A program made the position numbers and the translations under genes. A DNA stretch of 64,000 nt from Rhizobium sp. BK196. Lineage in GTDB: Bacteria > Pseudomonadota > Alphaproteobacteria > Rhizobiales > Rhizobiaceae. Shown here piece by piece: positions 44,157-52,569 of this stretch (position 1 is the first letter of the stretch; every line of letters starts with the position of its first letter). Location of the stretch: positions 124,001-188,000 of the forward strand of contig NZ_JACHZB010000007.1 in the NCBI RefSeq assembly GCF_014193255.1, given 5' to 3'. The notes under the pieces were generated by a model. That model was not told where the DNA came from, did no database searches, and saw only the letters and a program-made list of their open reading frames with translations.

Positions 44157-45419
44157 TCAGATATCCAGCTTGTCGATCATCGGTTGCGTGATCAGGCAAA
44201 TCCCGCTTTCCGTCCGTCTGAAGCGTCGGGCGTCGAGTTCGGGATCCTCGCCTACGACCAGACCTTCGGGAATAACGACACCGTGGTCGATCACAACATC
44301 CTTGAGCTGCGCGCGCCGGCCGATCTTCACATTGGGCAGGATGACCGCTCCTTCCAGCTTGGAGAATGAGTTGGCCCTGACACCAGTGAAGAGAAGGCTC
44401 CGGTTGAGGCTTGCGCCCGAGATGATGCAGTCGCCGGCAACGACGGATGACGTTGCCGAACCGCGTCGGTCTTCATCATCGTGGACGAATTTCGCCGGTG
44501 GCGTGATCTCGGCATAGGTCCAGATCGGCCAGGACTTGTCGTAGATATCAAGGGCAGGGACGATCGCGGTCAGATCGATATTGGCCTGCCAGTAGGCGTC
44601 GATCGTACCGACGTCGCGCCAGTAAGGCTCGTGTTCGAAATCTGAACGGACGCAGGATTGCGCGAAGCGGTGGGCGACCGCCTTACCATGCTCGACGATA
44701 TAGGGGATAATATCCTTGCCGAAGTCGCGGCTCGAAGTCGGATCAGCGGCATCTCGGCGAAGTGCCTCGATGAGGAACTTCGTGCGGAAGACGTAGATGC
44801 CCATGGACGCGAGCGCGAAATCCGGCTTGTCCGGAATACCAGGCGGATCGGCCGGCTTTTCGATGAAGGCGAAGATCTCGTCCTTCTCGTTGACATGCAT
44901 GACGCCGAAACCGACCGCTTCCATACGCGGCACTTCCAGGCAACCGATCGTCACGTCCGCGCCGGAATCGACATGCTGCTGGAGCATGTATTCGTAGTCC
45001 ATCTTATAGACATGGTCGCCGGCAAGGATGACCATGTATTCGACGCCGTAGTCTTCGATGATATCGATGTTTTGATAGACGGCATCGGCGGTGCCTTCGT
45101 ACCATTGCGTTTCGGAAACGCGCTGGGAGGCGGGCAGGATGTCGAAGCTTTCATTTCGTTCCGGCCGAAAGAAGTTCCAGCCGCGCTGCATGTGGCGGAT
45201 CAGCGAATGCGCCTTGTATTGGGTGGCGACGCCGATACGGCGGATGCCGGAATTCAGAGCGTTCGACAATGCGAAATCGATGATGCGCGCCTTGCCGCCG
45301 AAATAGACGGCCGGTTTGGCGCGTCGATCAGTCAGTTCCTTGAGGCGGCTTCCCCTGCCGCCGGCAAGAACATAGGCCATTGCATCGCGGGCAAGTGGCT
45401 GAATACGTTTTTCTACCAT
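44157..45419 (-). CDS. glgC: Glucose-1-phosphate adenylyltransferase
   Basis: A 420-residue enzyme making ADP-glucose, the committed and allosterically controlled step of bacterial glycogen synthesis. The pyrophosphorylase loop is AYVLAGGRGSRLKELT, and the substrate sites are FALSNALNSG, VILAGDHVYKMDY and FIEKPADPP. A left-handed beta-helix forms the C-terminal 110 residues. Start at 45419 was chosen for the GGGAGGAGAAA site directly before it; an in-frame ATG 12 codons earlier lies next to the end of glgB and has none. Confidence 0.96.
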   Translation of the reverse strand: MVEKRIQPLARDAMAYVLAGGRGSRLKELTDRRAKPAVYFGGKARIIDFALSNALNSGIRRIGVATQYKAHSLIRHMQRGWNFFRPERNESFDILPASQRVSETQWYEGTADAVYQNIDIIEDYGVEYMVILAGDHVYKMDYEYMLQQHVDSGADVTIGCLEVPRMEAVGFGVMHVNEKDEIFAFIEKPADPPGIPDKPDFALASMGIYVFRTKFLIEALRRDAADPTSSRDFGKDIIPYIVEHGKAVAHRFAQSCVRSDFEHEPYWRDVGTIDAYWQANIDLTAIVPALDIYDKSWPIWTYAEITPPAKFVHDDEDRRGSATSSVVAGDCIISGASLNRSLLFTGVRANSFSKLEGAVILPNVKIGRRAQLKDVVIDHGVVIPEGLVVGEDPELDARRFRRTESGICLITQPMIDKLDI

Positions 45420-45438
45420 TTTCTCCTCCCACCAATCA

Positions 45439-47646
45439 CTAATTCTCGGGTTCAAGCATGATTGTCGCCAGCGGCGGCAGGGTTATCGAGCAGCTTATTT
45501 CGCCGCCGGCATCGACGGCCTGCACGCGCCCGCCATTGCCTTTTCCGCTGCCGCCATAGATATCGGCATCGGTATTGAGGATTTCCCGCCAGCGTCCGGC
45601 AGAAGGCAGCCGGATCGAGTAGTTCTCGCGATAGACGGGTGTAAAGTTGCTGATGACGGCCACCGGCTTCTGGCCGGGTGCCTTGCGCAACCAAGCGAAA
45701 ACCGAGTTCTCATAATCGTCTGCGATGAGCCATTCGAAGCCGTCGCCTTCGCAGTCGCGCGCATGGAGCGCCGCCTTGCTGCGGTAGGTGAAGTTGAGGT
45801 CGCGCACGAGCCGGCGCATGCCTTCGTGCATACGATATTGCAGGAGGTTCCAATCAAGCGACTTGTTTTCGCTCCATTCGGCCCATTGGGCAAATTCCTG
45901 CCCCATGAAGAGCAGTTTCTTACCTGGATAGCCCCACATGAAGGCGTAGTAGGCGCGCAGATTGGCGAATTTCTGCCAGTCGTCGCCAGGCATCTTGGCG
46001 ATCAAGGAACCTTTGCCGTGCACGACTTCGTCGTGGGACAGCGGAAGGACGAAGTTTTCCGAATAGGCATAGAGCAGCCCGAAGGTCAGCTCATTGTGAT
46101 GATGCTTGCGGTGCACCGGTTCGCGGCTCATGTAGCTCAGCGTGTCGTGCATGAAGCCCATGTTCCACTTGAAGCCGAAGCCAAGGCCGCCTTCATGGAC
46201 CGGCTGGGAAACTTTTGGCCAGGAGGTCGATTCCTCGGCGATGGTCATGACGCCGGGATATTCGCCGTAAATGCGGGTATTGAGGTTCTGCAGGAAGCGG
46301 ACGGCTTCGAGATTTTCATTGCCGCCATATTCGTTCGGAATCCATTCGCCGTGCTTGCGCGAATAGTCGAGATAGAGCATCGAGGCGACCGCATCGACGC
46401 GCAGGCCGTCGAGATGGAATTTCTCAGCCCAATAGAGCGCATTGTTAACGAGGTAGGATACGACTTCGGTGCGGCCAAAATTGTAGATCGCCGTGTTCCA
46501 GTCCGGGTGAAAACCCTTACGCGGATCTTCGTGCTCGTAAAGCGCGGTACCGTCAAACCAGCCGAGACCATGTTCGTCTGTCGGGAAATGTGCCGGTACC
46601 CAGTCGAGAATGACGCCGATGCCGACCTTGTGGCAGCCGTTGACGAAACGGGCGAAACCTTCCGGCTCACCGAAGCGGGCGGTTGGGGCATAGAGGCCGG
46701 TCGTCTGGTAGCCCCAGGAGGGGTCATAGGGGTGTTCGGTGATCGGCAGGAATTCGATATGGGTGAAGCCCATATCGACGCAGTAGGGAATGAGGCTTGA
46801 GGCGAGTTCGTCCCAGGACAACATGGAGCCGTCCTGCCGGCGTTGCCACGAGCCCGCATGAACTTCATAGATACTGATCGGCTGCCGGCGCTTGTCGGTT
46901 TCGCGCCAGTGTTTCAGATGCTGTTCGTCTTGCCATTCCTGTGAGAGTTCGGCGGCTGTTACCGAAGCTGTTTTCGGGCGAAGTTCGCTGCGGCGGGCGA
47001 AGGGGTCAGCCTTCAGAGGCAGCAGAACTCCGTCATGACCGCGGATTTCGAATTTGTAGGGAACGCCGAGCGGCACGTCGGGAGCGAAGATTTCCCAGAT
47101 GCCGCTGTCGGAACGGAAGCGCATGACATGACGCCGTCCGTCCCAGTTATTGAAATCGCCGACGACGGAAACGCGCTGGGCATTGGGCGCCCAGACGGCA
47201 AAATGGATGCCGGTCGCGCCCTCGTGCTTGATGCGATGGGCGCCCATCTTGTCGAAGAGCCGGAGATGCGAACCCTGCCTGGCGTAATAATCGTCCATCG
47301 GGCCGAGTACGGGGCCGAAGCTGTAGGGGTCCGTTACCGCCCATTCTGCATCGGCGCGTCTGGCGCGATAGCGAACCGGCTGCAGTTTCGTAACGGAAAT
47401 CTCGCCGCCGAAAATACCGTTCGGATGAAGCTGGTGGAGATCGCCGATCGGCGTTCCATCCAGCGTCATTGCCGTGACTTCCTCGGCGCCCGGAAGGAAA
47501 CACCTGGTGATGAAAGTCCCGCCGACCTGGTGCACGCCCAGGACGGCAAAAGGATTGGCATGCGAGCCACTGAGGATTGCCGCGATTTCGTCTGCCGAAA
47601 TTTCCCAGGGAAGCTTCACTTCAGGGGCGGCTTTCGGCGGCTTCAT
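45439..47646 (-). CDS. glgB: 1,4-alpha-glucan branching enzyme
   Basis: A 735-residue GH13 branching enzyme. The N-terminal N1/CBM48 domains (about 15-220, with GATGIHFAVWAPNAQRVSVVGDFN) precede the barrel. Catalytic residues are in GLRVDAVASMLYLDY (nucleophile Asp), MTIAEESTSWP (acid Glu) and LPLSHDEVVHGKGSL (His-Asp). A C-terminal beta-sandwich ends the protein. Its ATG overlaps the glgP stop by four bases (ATGA). Confidence 0.96.
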   Translation of the reverse strand: MKPPKAAPEVKLPWEISADEIAAILSGSHANPFAVLGVHQVGGTFITRCFLPGAEEVTAMTLDGTPIGDLHQLHPNGIFGGEISVTKLQPVRYRARRADAEWAVTDPYSFGPVLGPMDDYYARQGSHLRLFDKMGAHRIKHEGATGIHFAVWAPNAQRVSVVGDFNNWDGRRHVMRFRSDSGIWEIFAPDVPLGVPYKFEIRGHDGVLLPLKADPFARRSELRPKTASVTAAELSQEWQDEQHLKHWRETDKRRQPISIYEVHAGSWQRRQDGSMLSWDELASSLIPYCVDMGFTHIEFLPITEHPYDPSWGYQTTGLYAPTARFGEPEGFARFVNGCHKVGIGVILDWVPAHFPTDEHGLGWFDGTALYEHEDPRKGFHPDWNTAIYNFGRTEVVSYLVNNALYWAEKFHLDGLRVDAVASMLYLDYSRKHGEWIPNEYGGNENLEAVRFLQNLNTRIYGEYPGVMTIAEESTSWPKVSQPVHEGGLGFGFKWNMGFMHDTLSYMSREPVHRKHHHNELTFGLLYAYSENFVLPLSHDEVVHGKGSLIAKMPGDDWQKFANLRAYYAFMWGYPGKKLLFMGQEFAQWAEWSENKSLDWNLLQYRMHEGMRRLVRDLNFTYRSKAALHARDCEGDGFEWLIADDYENSVFAWLRKAPGQKPVAVISNFTPVYRENYSIRLPSAGRWREILNTDADIYGGSGKGNGGRVQAVDAGGEISCSITLPPLATIMLEPEN

Positions 47647-50105
47647 CCGGCTCTCCAGATCTCGTCTGCATATTGTCTGATCGTACGGTCAGAGGAGAAC
47701 CAGCCCATCCGCGCCGTATTGTTAATCGTCTTCTCATACCAGGAGGACTGGTTGGTCCAGATCTGGTCGACCTCGCGCTGGGCGGCGGAATAGGCATCGA
47801 AATCGCCAGCAACCATGAACCAGTCGTGTGAGTAGATGCCATCGATGAGACCGGTGTAGCGGTTGCGATCATCCGGAGAAAAGACGCCCGAGCTGATGGC
47901 GGCAAGTGCCTGAGACAGCTCACGCGAGCCTTCGATGATCGCACGAGGATTGTGGCCTTCGCTGCGGATCTTGGCGACTTCATCGGCCTGCAGGCCGAAG
48001 ATGACGATGTTGTCTTCGCCGACATTGTCGCGCATCTCGACATTGGCGCCGTCGAGCGTGCCAATGGTCAACGCACCGTTCAGGCCGAACTTCATGTTGC
48101 CGGTACCCGACGCTTCCATGCCGGCCGTCGAGATCTGCTCGGAAAGGTCGGCGGCCGGGACCATGACCTCGGCAAGCGTAACGTTGTAATTCGGCACGAA
48201 GACGACCTTCAGCAGGCCGCGGACCGATGGGTCGTTGTTGATGGTACGGGCGACATCGTTGATGAGCTTGATGATGAGTTTGGCGTTGTAATAGCTCGGC
48301 GCAGCCTTGCCAGCGAAGAGTTTTACACGCGGCACCCAATCCAGCTCCGGATGCGAGCGGATCTGATCGTAGAGCGCAACGGCTTCGATGATGTTCAGGA
48401 GCTGACGCTTGTATTCGTGGATGCGCTTGATCTGGATGTCGAACATGGCCGAAGGATCGAGCTTCACGCCCATGCGGCTGGCGACGAGGTTGGAGAGCGC
48501 CACCTTGTTCGCACGCTTCACGGCCGCGAATTTCTGCTGGAAGCTCGGGTCGGTGGCGAATTTGTCGAGCGCCCGCAGCTTTTCGGCGTCGTCGAGGAAT
48601 TCATCGCCAATCGCTTCGCGCACCAGGCCGGTCAGGCCGGGGTTGCATTGCTGCAGCCAGCGACGCGGCGTAATGCCGTTGGTCTTGTTGTTGATGCGAT
48701 CAGGATAGAGCTTGTGCAGGTCCGCAAAGACTGTGACCTTCATCAGGTCGGTGTGTAAAGCCGAGACGCCGTTGATCGAATGCGAGCCGACGAAGGCGAG
48801 GTTGCCCATGCGAACGCGACGGTCACCGCTTTCATCGATCAGCGAGATCGAACGGATTTCCGTGTCGGAGAAATTCCGCGTCTTGCGCGCCTCGATCAGG
48901 ATCTTGGCGTTGATCGCATAGATGATCTGCATATGGCGCGGCAGCAGACGCTCGAAGAGCGGAACCGGCCAGCTTTCCAGCGCTTCGGGAAGAAGCGTGT
49001 GGTTGGTGTAGGAGAAGGTGCGGCGGGTGATATCCCAGGCCGTATCGAAATCCAGGCCATGCACGTCGCAGAGCAGACGCGTAAGTTCGGCAACGGAAAC
49101 GGCTGGGTGGGTATCGTTGAGCTGGATCGCCACCTTGTCCGGCAGGGATGTGAAGTCGTCATATTGTTGCAGGTGACGGCGCAGGATGTCCTGCAGCGAG
49201 GCGGACGAGAAGAAATATTCCTGGCGCAGGCGCAGTTCCTGGCCGGCAGGCGTTGCGTCGGCCGGGTAGAGAACGCGGGTCAGGCTTTCGGCCCTGTTGC
49301 TTTCGCGCAGCGCGCCGATATGGTCGCCGGCATTGAAGGCGTCGAGCAGGATCGGGTCGATCGGCTGGGCCGACCAGAGGCGCAGCGTATTGACGCGCTT
49401 GCCGCGCCAGCCGACGACAGGAGTATCGAAAGCCGCGGCAATGACTCGCTCGGCCGGTTTCCAGACGTAACGCGGTTGCTCGTCATGGCCACCGATGACC
49501 TCGATCGAGCCGCCGAAACCGATTTCGTAGGCGCTTTCGCGGCGTTCGAATTCCCAGGGGTTGCCGTGCGCAAGCCAGTTTTCCGGCAGTTCGACCTGCC
49601 AGCCATCCGCCATCTGCTGGCGGAAGAGGCCGTGGACGTAGCGAATGCCGTAGCCGTACGCCGGGACATCCACAGTTGCCATCGACTCCATGAAACAGGC
49701 GGCGAGACGACCGAGACCGCCGTTGCCGAGGGCAGCATCCGGTTCGAGGCCGGCGATGACGTTGATATCGACGCCGAGCGAAGCAAGTGCGTCCCTTACC
49801 TCTTCCATCAGGCCGAGGTTGGAGACGGCATCGCGCATCAGGCGGCCGATCAGGAATTCGAGCGACATATAGTAGACGCGCTTGGCACCGGTTTCATAGA
49901 CCTTGCGGGTGGATTCCATCCACTTGTCGATGATGCGGTCACGCACTACGAGAATGGTTGCCGTCAGCCAGTCGTGCGGCTTGGCGACCTTGGCATCCTT
50001 GCCGATGCGGTAGGTCAGACGCTCGATGATTTCCTCCGCGAGGATTTCTGGTCGGGAACTGCGCGGAGCTGGTGAGAGAATGATCGGCTTCGAAACAGTA
50101 TTCAT
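47643..50105 (-). CDS. glgP: Glycogen phosphorylase
   Basis: An 820-residue GT35 enzyme that releases glucose-1-phosphate from glycogen using pyridoxal phosphate. The PLP lysine lies in EASGTGNMKFGLNGALTIGT (about residue 665), and GNGGLGRLAACFMES is at about 128-142. It leads the glg operon glgP-glgB-glgC-glgA-pgm-glgX, all on the minus strand with overlaps or gaps below 25 bases except 19 bases before glgC. The upstream 278 bases hold its promoter, including a possible stress-sigma site. Confidence 0.96.
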   Translation of the reverse strand: MNTVSKPIILSPAPRSSRPEILAEEIIERLTYRIGKDAKVAKPHDWLTATILVVRDRIIDKWMESTRKVYETGAKRVYYMSLEFLIGRLMRDAVSNLGLMEEVRDALASLGVDINVIAGLEPDAALGNGGLGRLAACFMESMATVDVPAYGYGIRYVHGLFRQQMADGWQVELPENWLAHGNPWEFERRESAYEIGFGGSIEVIGGHDEQPRYVWKPAERVIAAAFDTPVVGWRGKRVNTLRLWSAQPIDPILLDAFNAGDHIGALRESNRAESLTRVLYPADATPAGQELRLRQEYFFSSASLQDILRRHLQQYDDFTSLPDKVAIQLNDTHPAVSVAELTRLLCDVHGLDFDTAWDITRRTFSYTNHTLLPEALESWPVPLFERLLPRHMQIIYAINAKILIEARKTRNFSDTEIRSISLIDESGDRRVRMGNLAFVGSHSINGVSALHTDLMKVTVFADLHKLYPDRINNKTNGITPRRWLQQCNPGLTGLVREAIGDEFLDDAEKLRALDKFATDPSFQQKFAAVKRANKVALSNLVASRMGVKLDPSAMFDIQIKRIHEYKRQLLNIIEAVALYDQIRSHPELDWVPRVKLFAGKAAPSYYNAKLIIKLINDVARTINNDPSVRGLLKVVFVPNYNVTLAEVMVPAADLSEQISTAGMEASGTGNMKFGLNGALTIGTLDGANVEMRDNVGEDNIVIFGLQADEVAKIRSEGHNPRAIIEGSRELSQALAAISSGVFSPDDRNRYTGLIDGIYSHDWFMVAGDFDAYSAAQREVDQIWTNQSSWYEKTINNTARMGWFSSDRTIRQYADEIWRAG

Positions 50106-50320
50106 GGTCAGGTCTCACCAATTTTGATTTGGTTACAGTATCTTACGCCTGCTTCAATCGATTTGTCGCTCAAGCTGACAGGGCAGTTTATGCACCGTTA
50201 TCACGCACTTGCAACAAGGGAATTGGACAAACGAAAAATTTGCGGAACCTTCACATTCGAGCGGCTTAAGGGACTTGATTTCAATCGGTTTTCCCGATCT
50301 GATGAGCGGAGTAACGTTCA

Positions 50321-50346
50321 AACGAAAAGCCGCCCTGGTTTGTTCC
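50321..50346 (-). promoter_or_regulatory. Possible EcfG/RpoE2-type promoter upstream of the glycogen operon
   Basis: On the minus strand the sequence is GGAAC, 17 bases, CGTT, matching the general-stress promoter consensus in orientation towards glgP, about 215 bases before its ATG. It overlaps the terminator of the upstream gene, so it may be fortuitous. Confidence 0.4.
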
Positions 50347-50359
50347 GAGAGCGGCTTTT
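50325..50359 (-). terminator. Rho-independent terminator after the TadG-like gene
   Basis: AAAAGCCGC (50325-50333) pairs perfectly with GCGGCTTTT (50351-50359) around a 17-base loop. On the minus strand it lies 25 bases after the gene's stop and runs into TTTTCGTTT. The 215 bases between it and glgP show no gene. Confidence 0.8.
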
Positions 50360-50383
50360 TGATTGTGAGAACGGGGGCTTTGA

Positions 50384-51568
50384 TTACTGCGTCAGCAGGG
50401 TTTTGTCGGCCGCCGCGTTCTGCCCAATGGCCTGGAAGGCGGCAATAAGGTCGTTCATACTTTCTGCCTGGAAGTAGTAGGTAGGGCCACTGGCGCACGT
50501 GCTCAGGAGGTTTTTTCCCGCTTCGGGGGCCATGAATGCGATCGAATAGATTTTGATCCCATCCTTTTTGGCATTGGCGCAGGTGGCCAGCGTCTTTGTG
50601 TCGGACGCAGAATTGTTGTTTTCACCGTCCGTCATGAAGACGATATATTTCGTTAGCTTGTTGTTGCCGGCATCAGCCTGAATTTTCGACTCCGAGCCTC
50701 CGCCTGTCGAATTCAGGCCATTATAGGCTTTCTCCATCGGCACTGACGATTCCGTGTTGCCGCCTGCCGACATCGTATTGATGACTTCGGTCCTCGTCTT
50801 GGAAGTGCCCCAGTTGAAGCTATTAGAGTCCTGGATGCTGCCGCTCCAGGCGATTGCGTTGGTGCGAACGTATTTGGATTGCGGGTCGGCCTTGTCCAAC
50901 TGATCGAGAAGGAGGTTGGCAGCCGTCTTCAATGCCTCAATTTTCTTAATATAGCACGGGCTCTTCGTACCGATCGACTGACCGCTGGTATTGTATTGCT
51001 TGCAACTCGTTGTCGGCACAATCTTGGTGCCGGTATTTGCGAGCATCGAGCCGGATTCGTCGAGAACGAGCGTCATGGAAACCGCGCTACGCTCCTGGCT
51101 GATCCCGCCGGTTGAGGTGCCTGCCGCCGCTATATTGGACGTTTTGAATCCTAGCACGTTCATGAATGGTGTCAGGCTCAGCGGATAGGACGCATTGACC
51201 GAGATCTTGTAGCTTTTGCCGCCTGACGAGGTTGTCGTGTTGATGCTCACGGCCGTCGATGTTTCCAAAGCACTGATAGTTGCCGCATCGACATGGTTTG
51301 CCATCTGGCCGATCACGAAATCCTTGGCGAGGGTCTTTGCCTGATCGTCGGTGGTGACTTTGCCGGCAGAAAGTGCGGACGCTGCTGCAAGAGCTCCGGC
51401 GTCGGCTGCTTCTTGAAGCTGGCGCTGCGAAGCCATGATGTTCATGGTATCAATCGCGAAGCCTGCGGCACCGATGAGCACCGGCAGCAATATTGCCGTC
51501 ATCATACCGAAATTGCCGCCACGGTCGCGCCGCAGCCGATCAAGAAGCGAATGCAAGGTGTTCATCAT
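50384..51568 (-). CDS. TadG-like pilus-assembly protein with von Willebrand A domain
   Basis: A 394-residue protein. A basic N-terminus and one transmembrane helix (about 22-41) are followed by TadE/TadG-type RQLQEAADAGALAAASAL. The von Willebrand A domain (about 163-385) has the metal-site motif DESGS (170-174). Such proteins are cell-envelope or secreted proteins linked to Flp pili, but no other tad gene is nearby. Start is uncertain: ATGs at 51568 and 51565 and a GTG at 51574 are in frame, none with a strong ribosome site. The codon mix is slightly less GC-rich than in neighbours. Confidence 0.85.
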   Translation of the reverse strand: MMNTLHSLLDRLRRDRGGNFGMMTAILLPVLIGAAGFAIDTMNIMASQRQLQEAADAGALAAASALSAGKVTTDDQAKTLAKDFVIGQMANHVDAATISALETSTAVSINTTTSSGGKSYKISVNASYPLSLTPFMNVLGFKTSNIAAAGTSTGGISQERSAVSMTLVLDESGSMLANTGTKIVPTTSCKQYNTSGQSIGTKSPCYIKKIEALKTAANLLLDQLDKADPQSKYVRTNAIAWSGSIQDSNSFNWGTSKTRTEVINTMSAGGNTESSVPMEKAYNGLNSTGGGSESKIQADAGNNKLTKYIVFMTDGENNNSASDTKTLATCANAKKDGIKIYSIAFMAPEAGKNLLSTCASGPTYYFQAESMNDLIAAFQAIGQNAAADKTLLTQ

Positions 51569-51681
51569 GTCCACCGGTTCAAAGGAGCCCTATTTGGCTC
51601 TTGATGGACCAGATGACTCTAATGGGTGCTAAAGCCAGTATTTAAAATTGTAGGCAGTGGCTGTTTTTTCCCATTTCGGGA

Positions 51682-52569
51682 TTATTTGAGTGGAATTACG
51701 TCCACTGCCTGCACGGAACGCTGGCTGCCGTAGCTCTTGAGCACACCGATAACGGGTGCGACATCGGCGTAGTCGCGGCCGTATGCGACGACGATATGGT
51801 CGGTTCCAGCAGGGATATTGTTGGTCGGATCGAGTTCGATCCAGCCGACCGTCTCGCCGCACCAGATGCGGACCCAGGCATGCATGGCATCAGCCCCTTC
51901 CAGCCGCTCCTTGCCCGGCGGCGGGATGGTGCGCAGGAAGCCGGAGACGTAGCCGGCGGGAATGCCGAGGCTGCGCAGCGCGAGGATCATCACATGGGTG
52001 AAGTCCTGGCAGACGCCGCGTTTCAGCTTGAAGGCTTCGAACGGCGTCGTATCGACGGTCGTGGCTTCCGGATCGTAGGTGAAATCCTTGTTGATGCGGG
52101 CGCAAAGCGCATAGGCGATCTGCATGACTGTCAGCGAGGGTTGGACACAGGTCTTTGCATATTCGCTGATCGCCTTGGTTTCCGTCAGGCGCGGACTGTC
52201 GCCAAGGAAATGGTGGGGCGATCCAGAATCGAGCGACCAGATTCCGGCAACTTCCTCCGGCAGGTCGGCCAGCAACGGCGAGAAGTCCGCCGACACGACC
52301 TGGCTTTCGACCTGCACGCGGGCCTGCATGCGGATGTCGAGCGTTTCATGCGGCGAGCGCAGCAGGAAGGATGTTGCCGGATGCTGGAAGAAATCGACAA
52401 AATGCGACTGTTCGTCCGGCTGCGGCGAAATGCTGATCGAGCCTGCGACAAGCCGCTGGCGGTTTGCCAGCGAGAGCGGCATGAGGCGCATGATATGGCG
52501 CGCACCTGACGCCGGCGTGTCGTAGGCATAGCCCATATGCAAAGTGAGATCGTAGAGCACGGCCGTCAT
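51682..52569 (-). CDS. Transglutaminase-like protein (small, COG1305)
   Basis: A 295-residue protein with an N-terminal bacterial transglutaminase-like beta domain (1-90: YDLTLHMGYAYDTPASGARH) and a transglutaminase core whose triad is C187 (KRGVCQDFTHV), H230 (AMHAWVRIW) and D247 (WIELDPTNN). It has no signal peptide. The fold supports thiol-based amide chemistry: peptide cleavage, transfer or cross-linking. It is the last gene of a three-gene operon, overlapping the ATP-grasp gene by four bases. Confidence 0.92.
   Translation of the reverse strand: MTAVLYDLTLHMGYAYDTPASGARHIMRLMPLSLANRQRLVAGSISISPQPDEQSHFVDFFQHPATSFLLRSPHETLDIRMQARVQVESQVVSADFSPLLADLPEEVAGIWSLDSGSPHHFLGDSPRLTETKAISEYAKTCVQPSLTVMQIAYALCARINKDFTYDPEATTVDTTPFEAFKLKRGVCQDFTHVMILALRSLGIPAGYVSGFLRTIPPPGKERLEGADAMHAWVRIWCGETVGWIELDPTNNIPAGTDHIVVAYGRDYADVAPVIGVLKSYGSQRSVQAVDVIPLK

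Noticed and set aside
48780..50075. 431-codon open frame opposite glgP
   Set aside because: Antisense shadow of a highly conserved phosphorylase; no recognisable motif.
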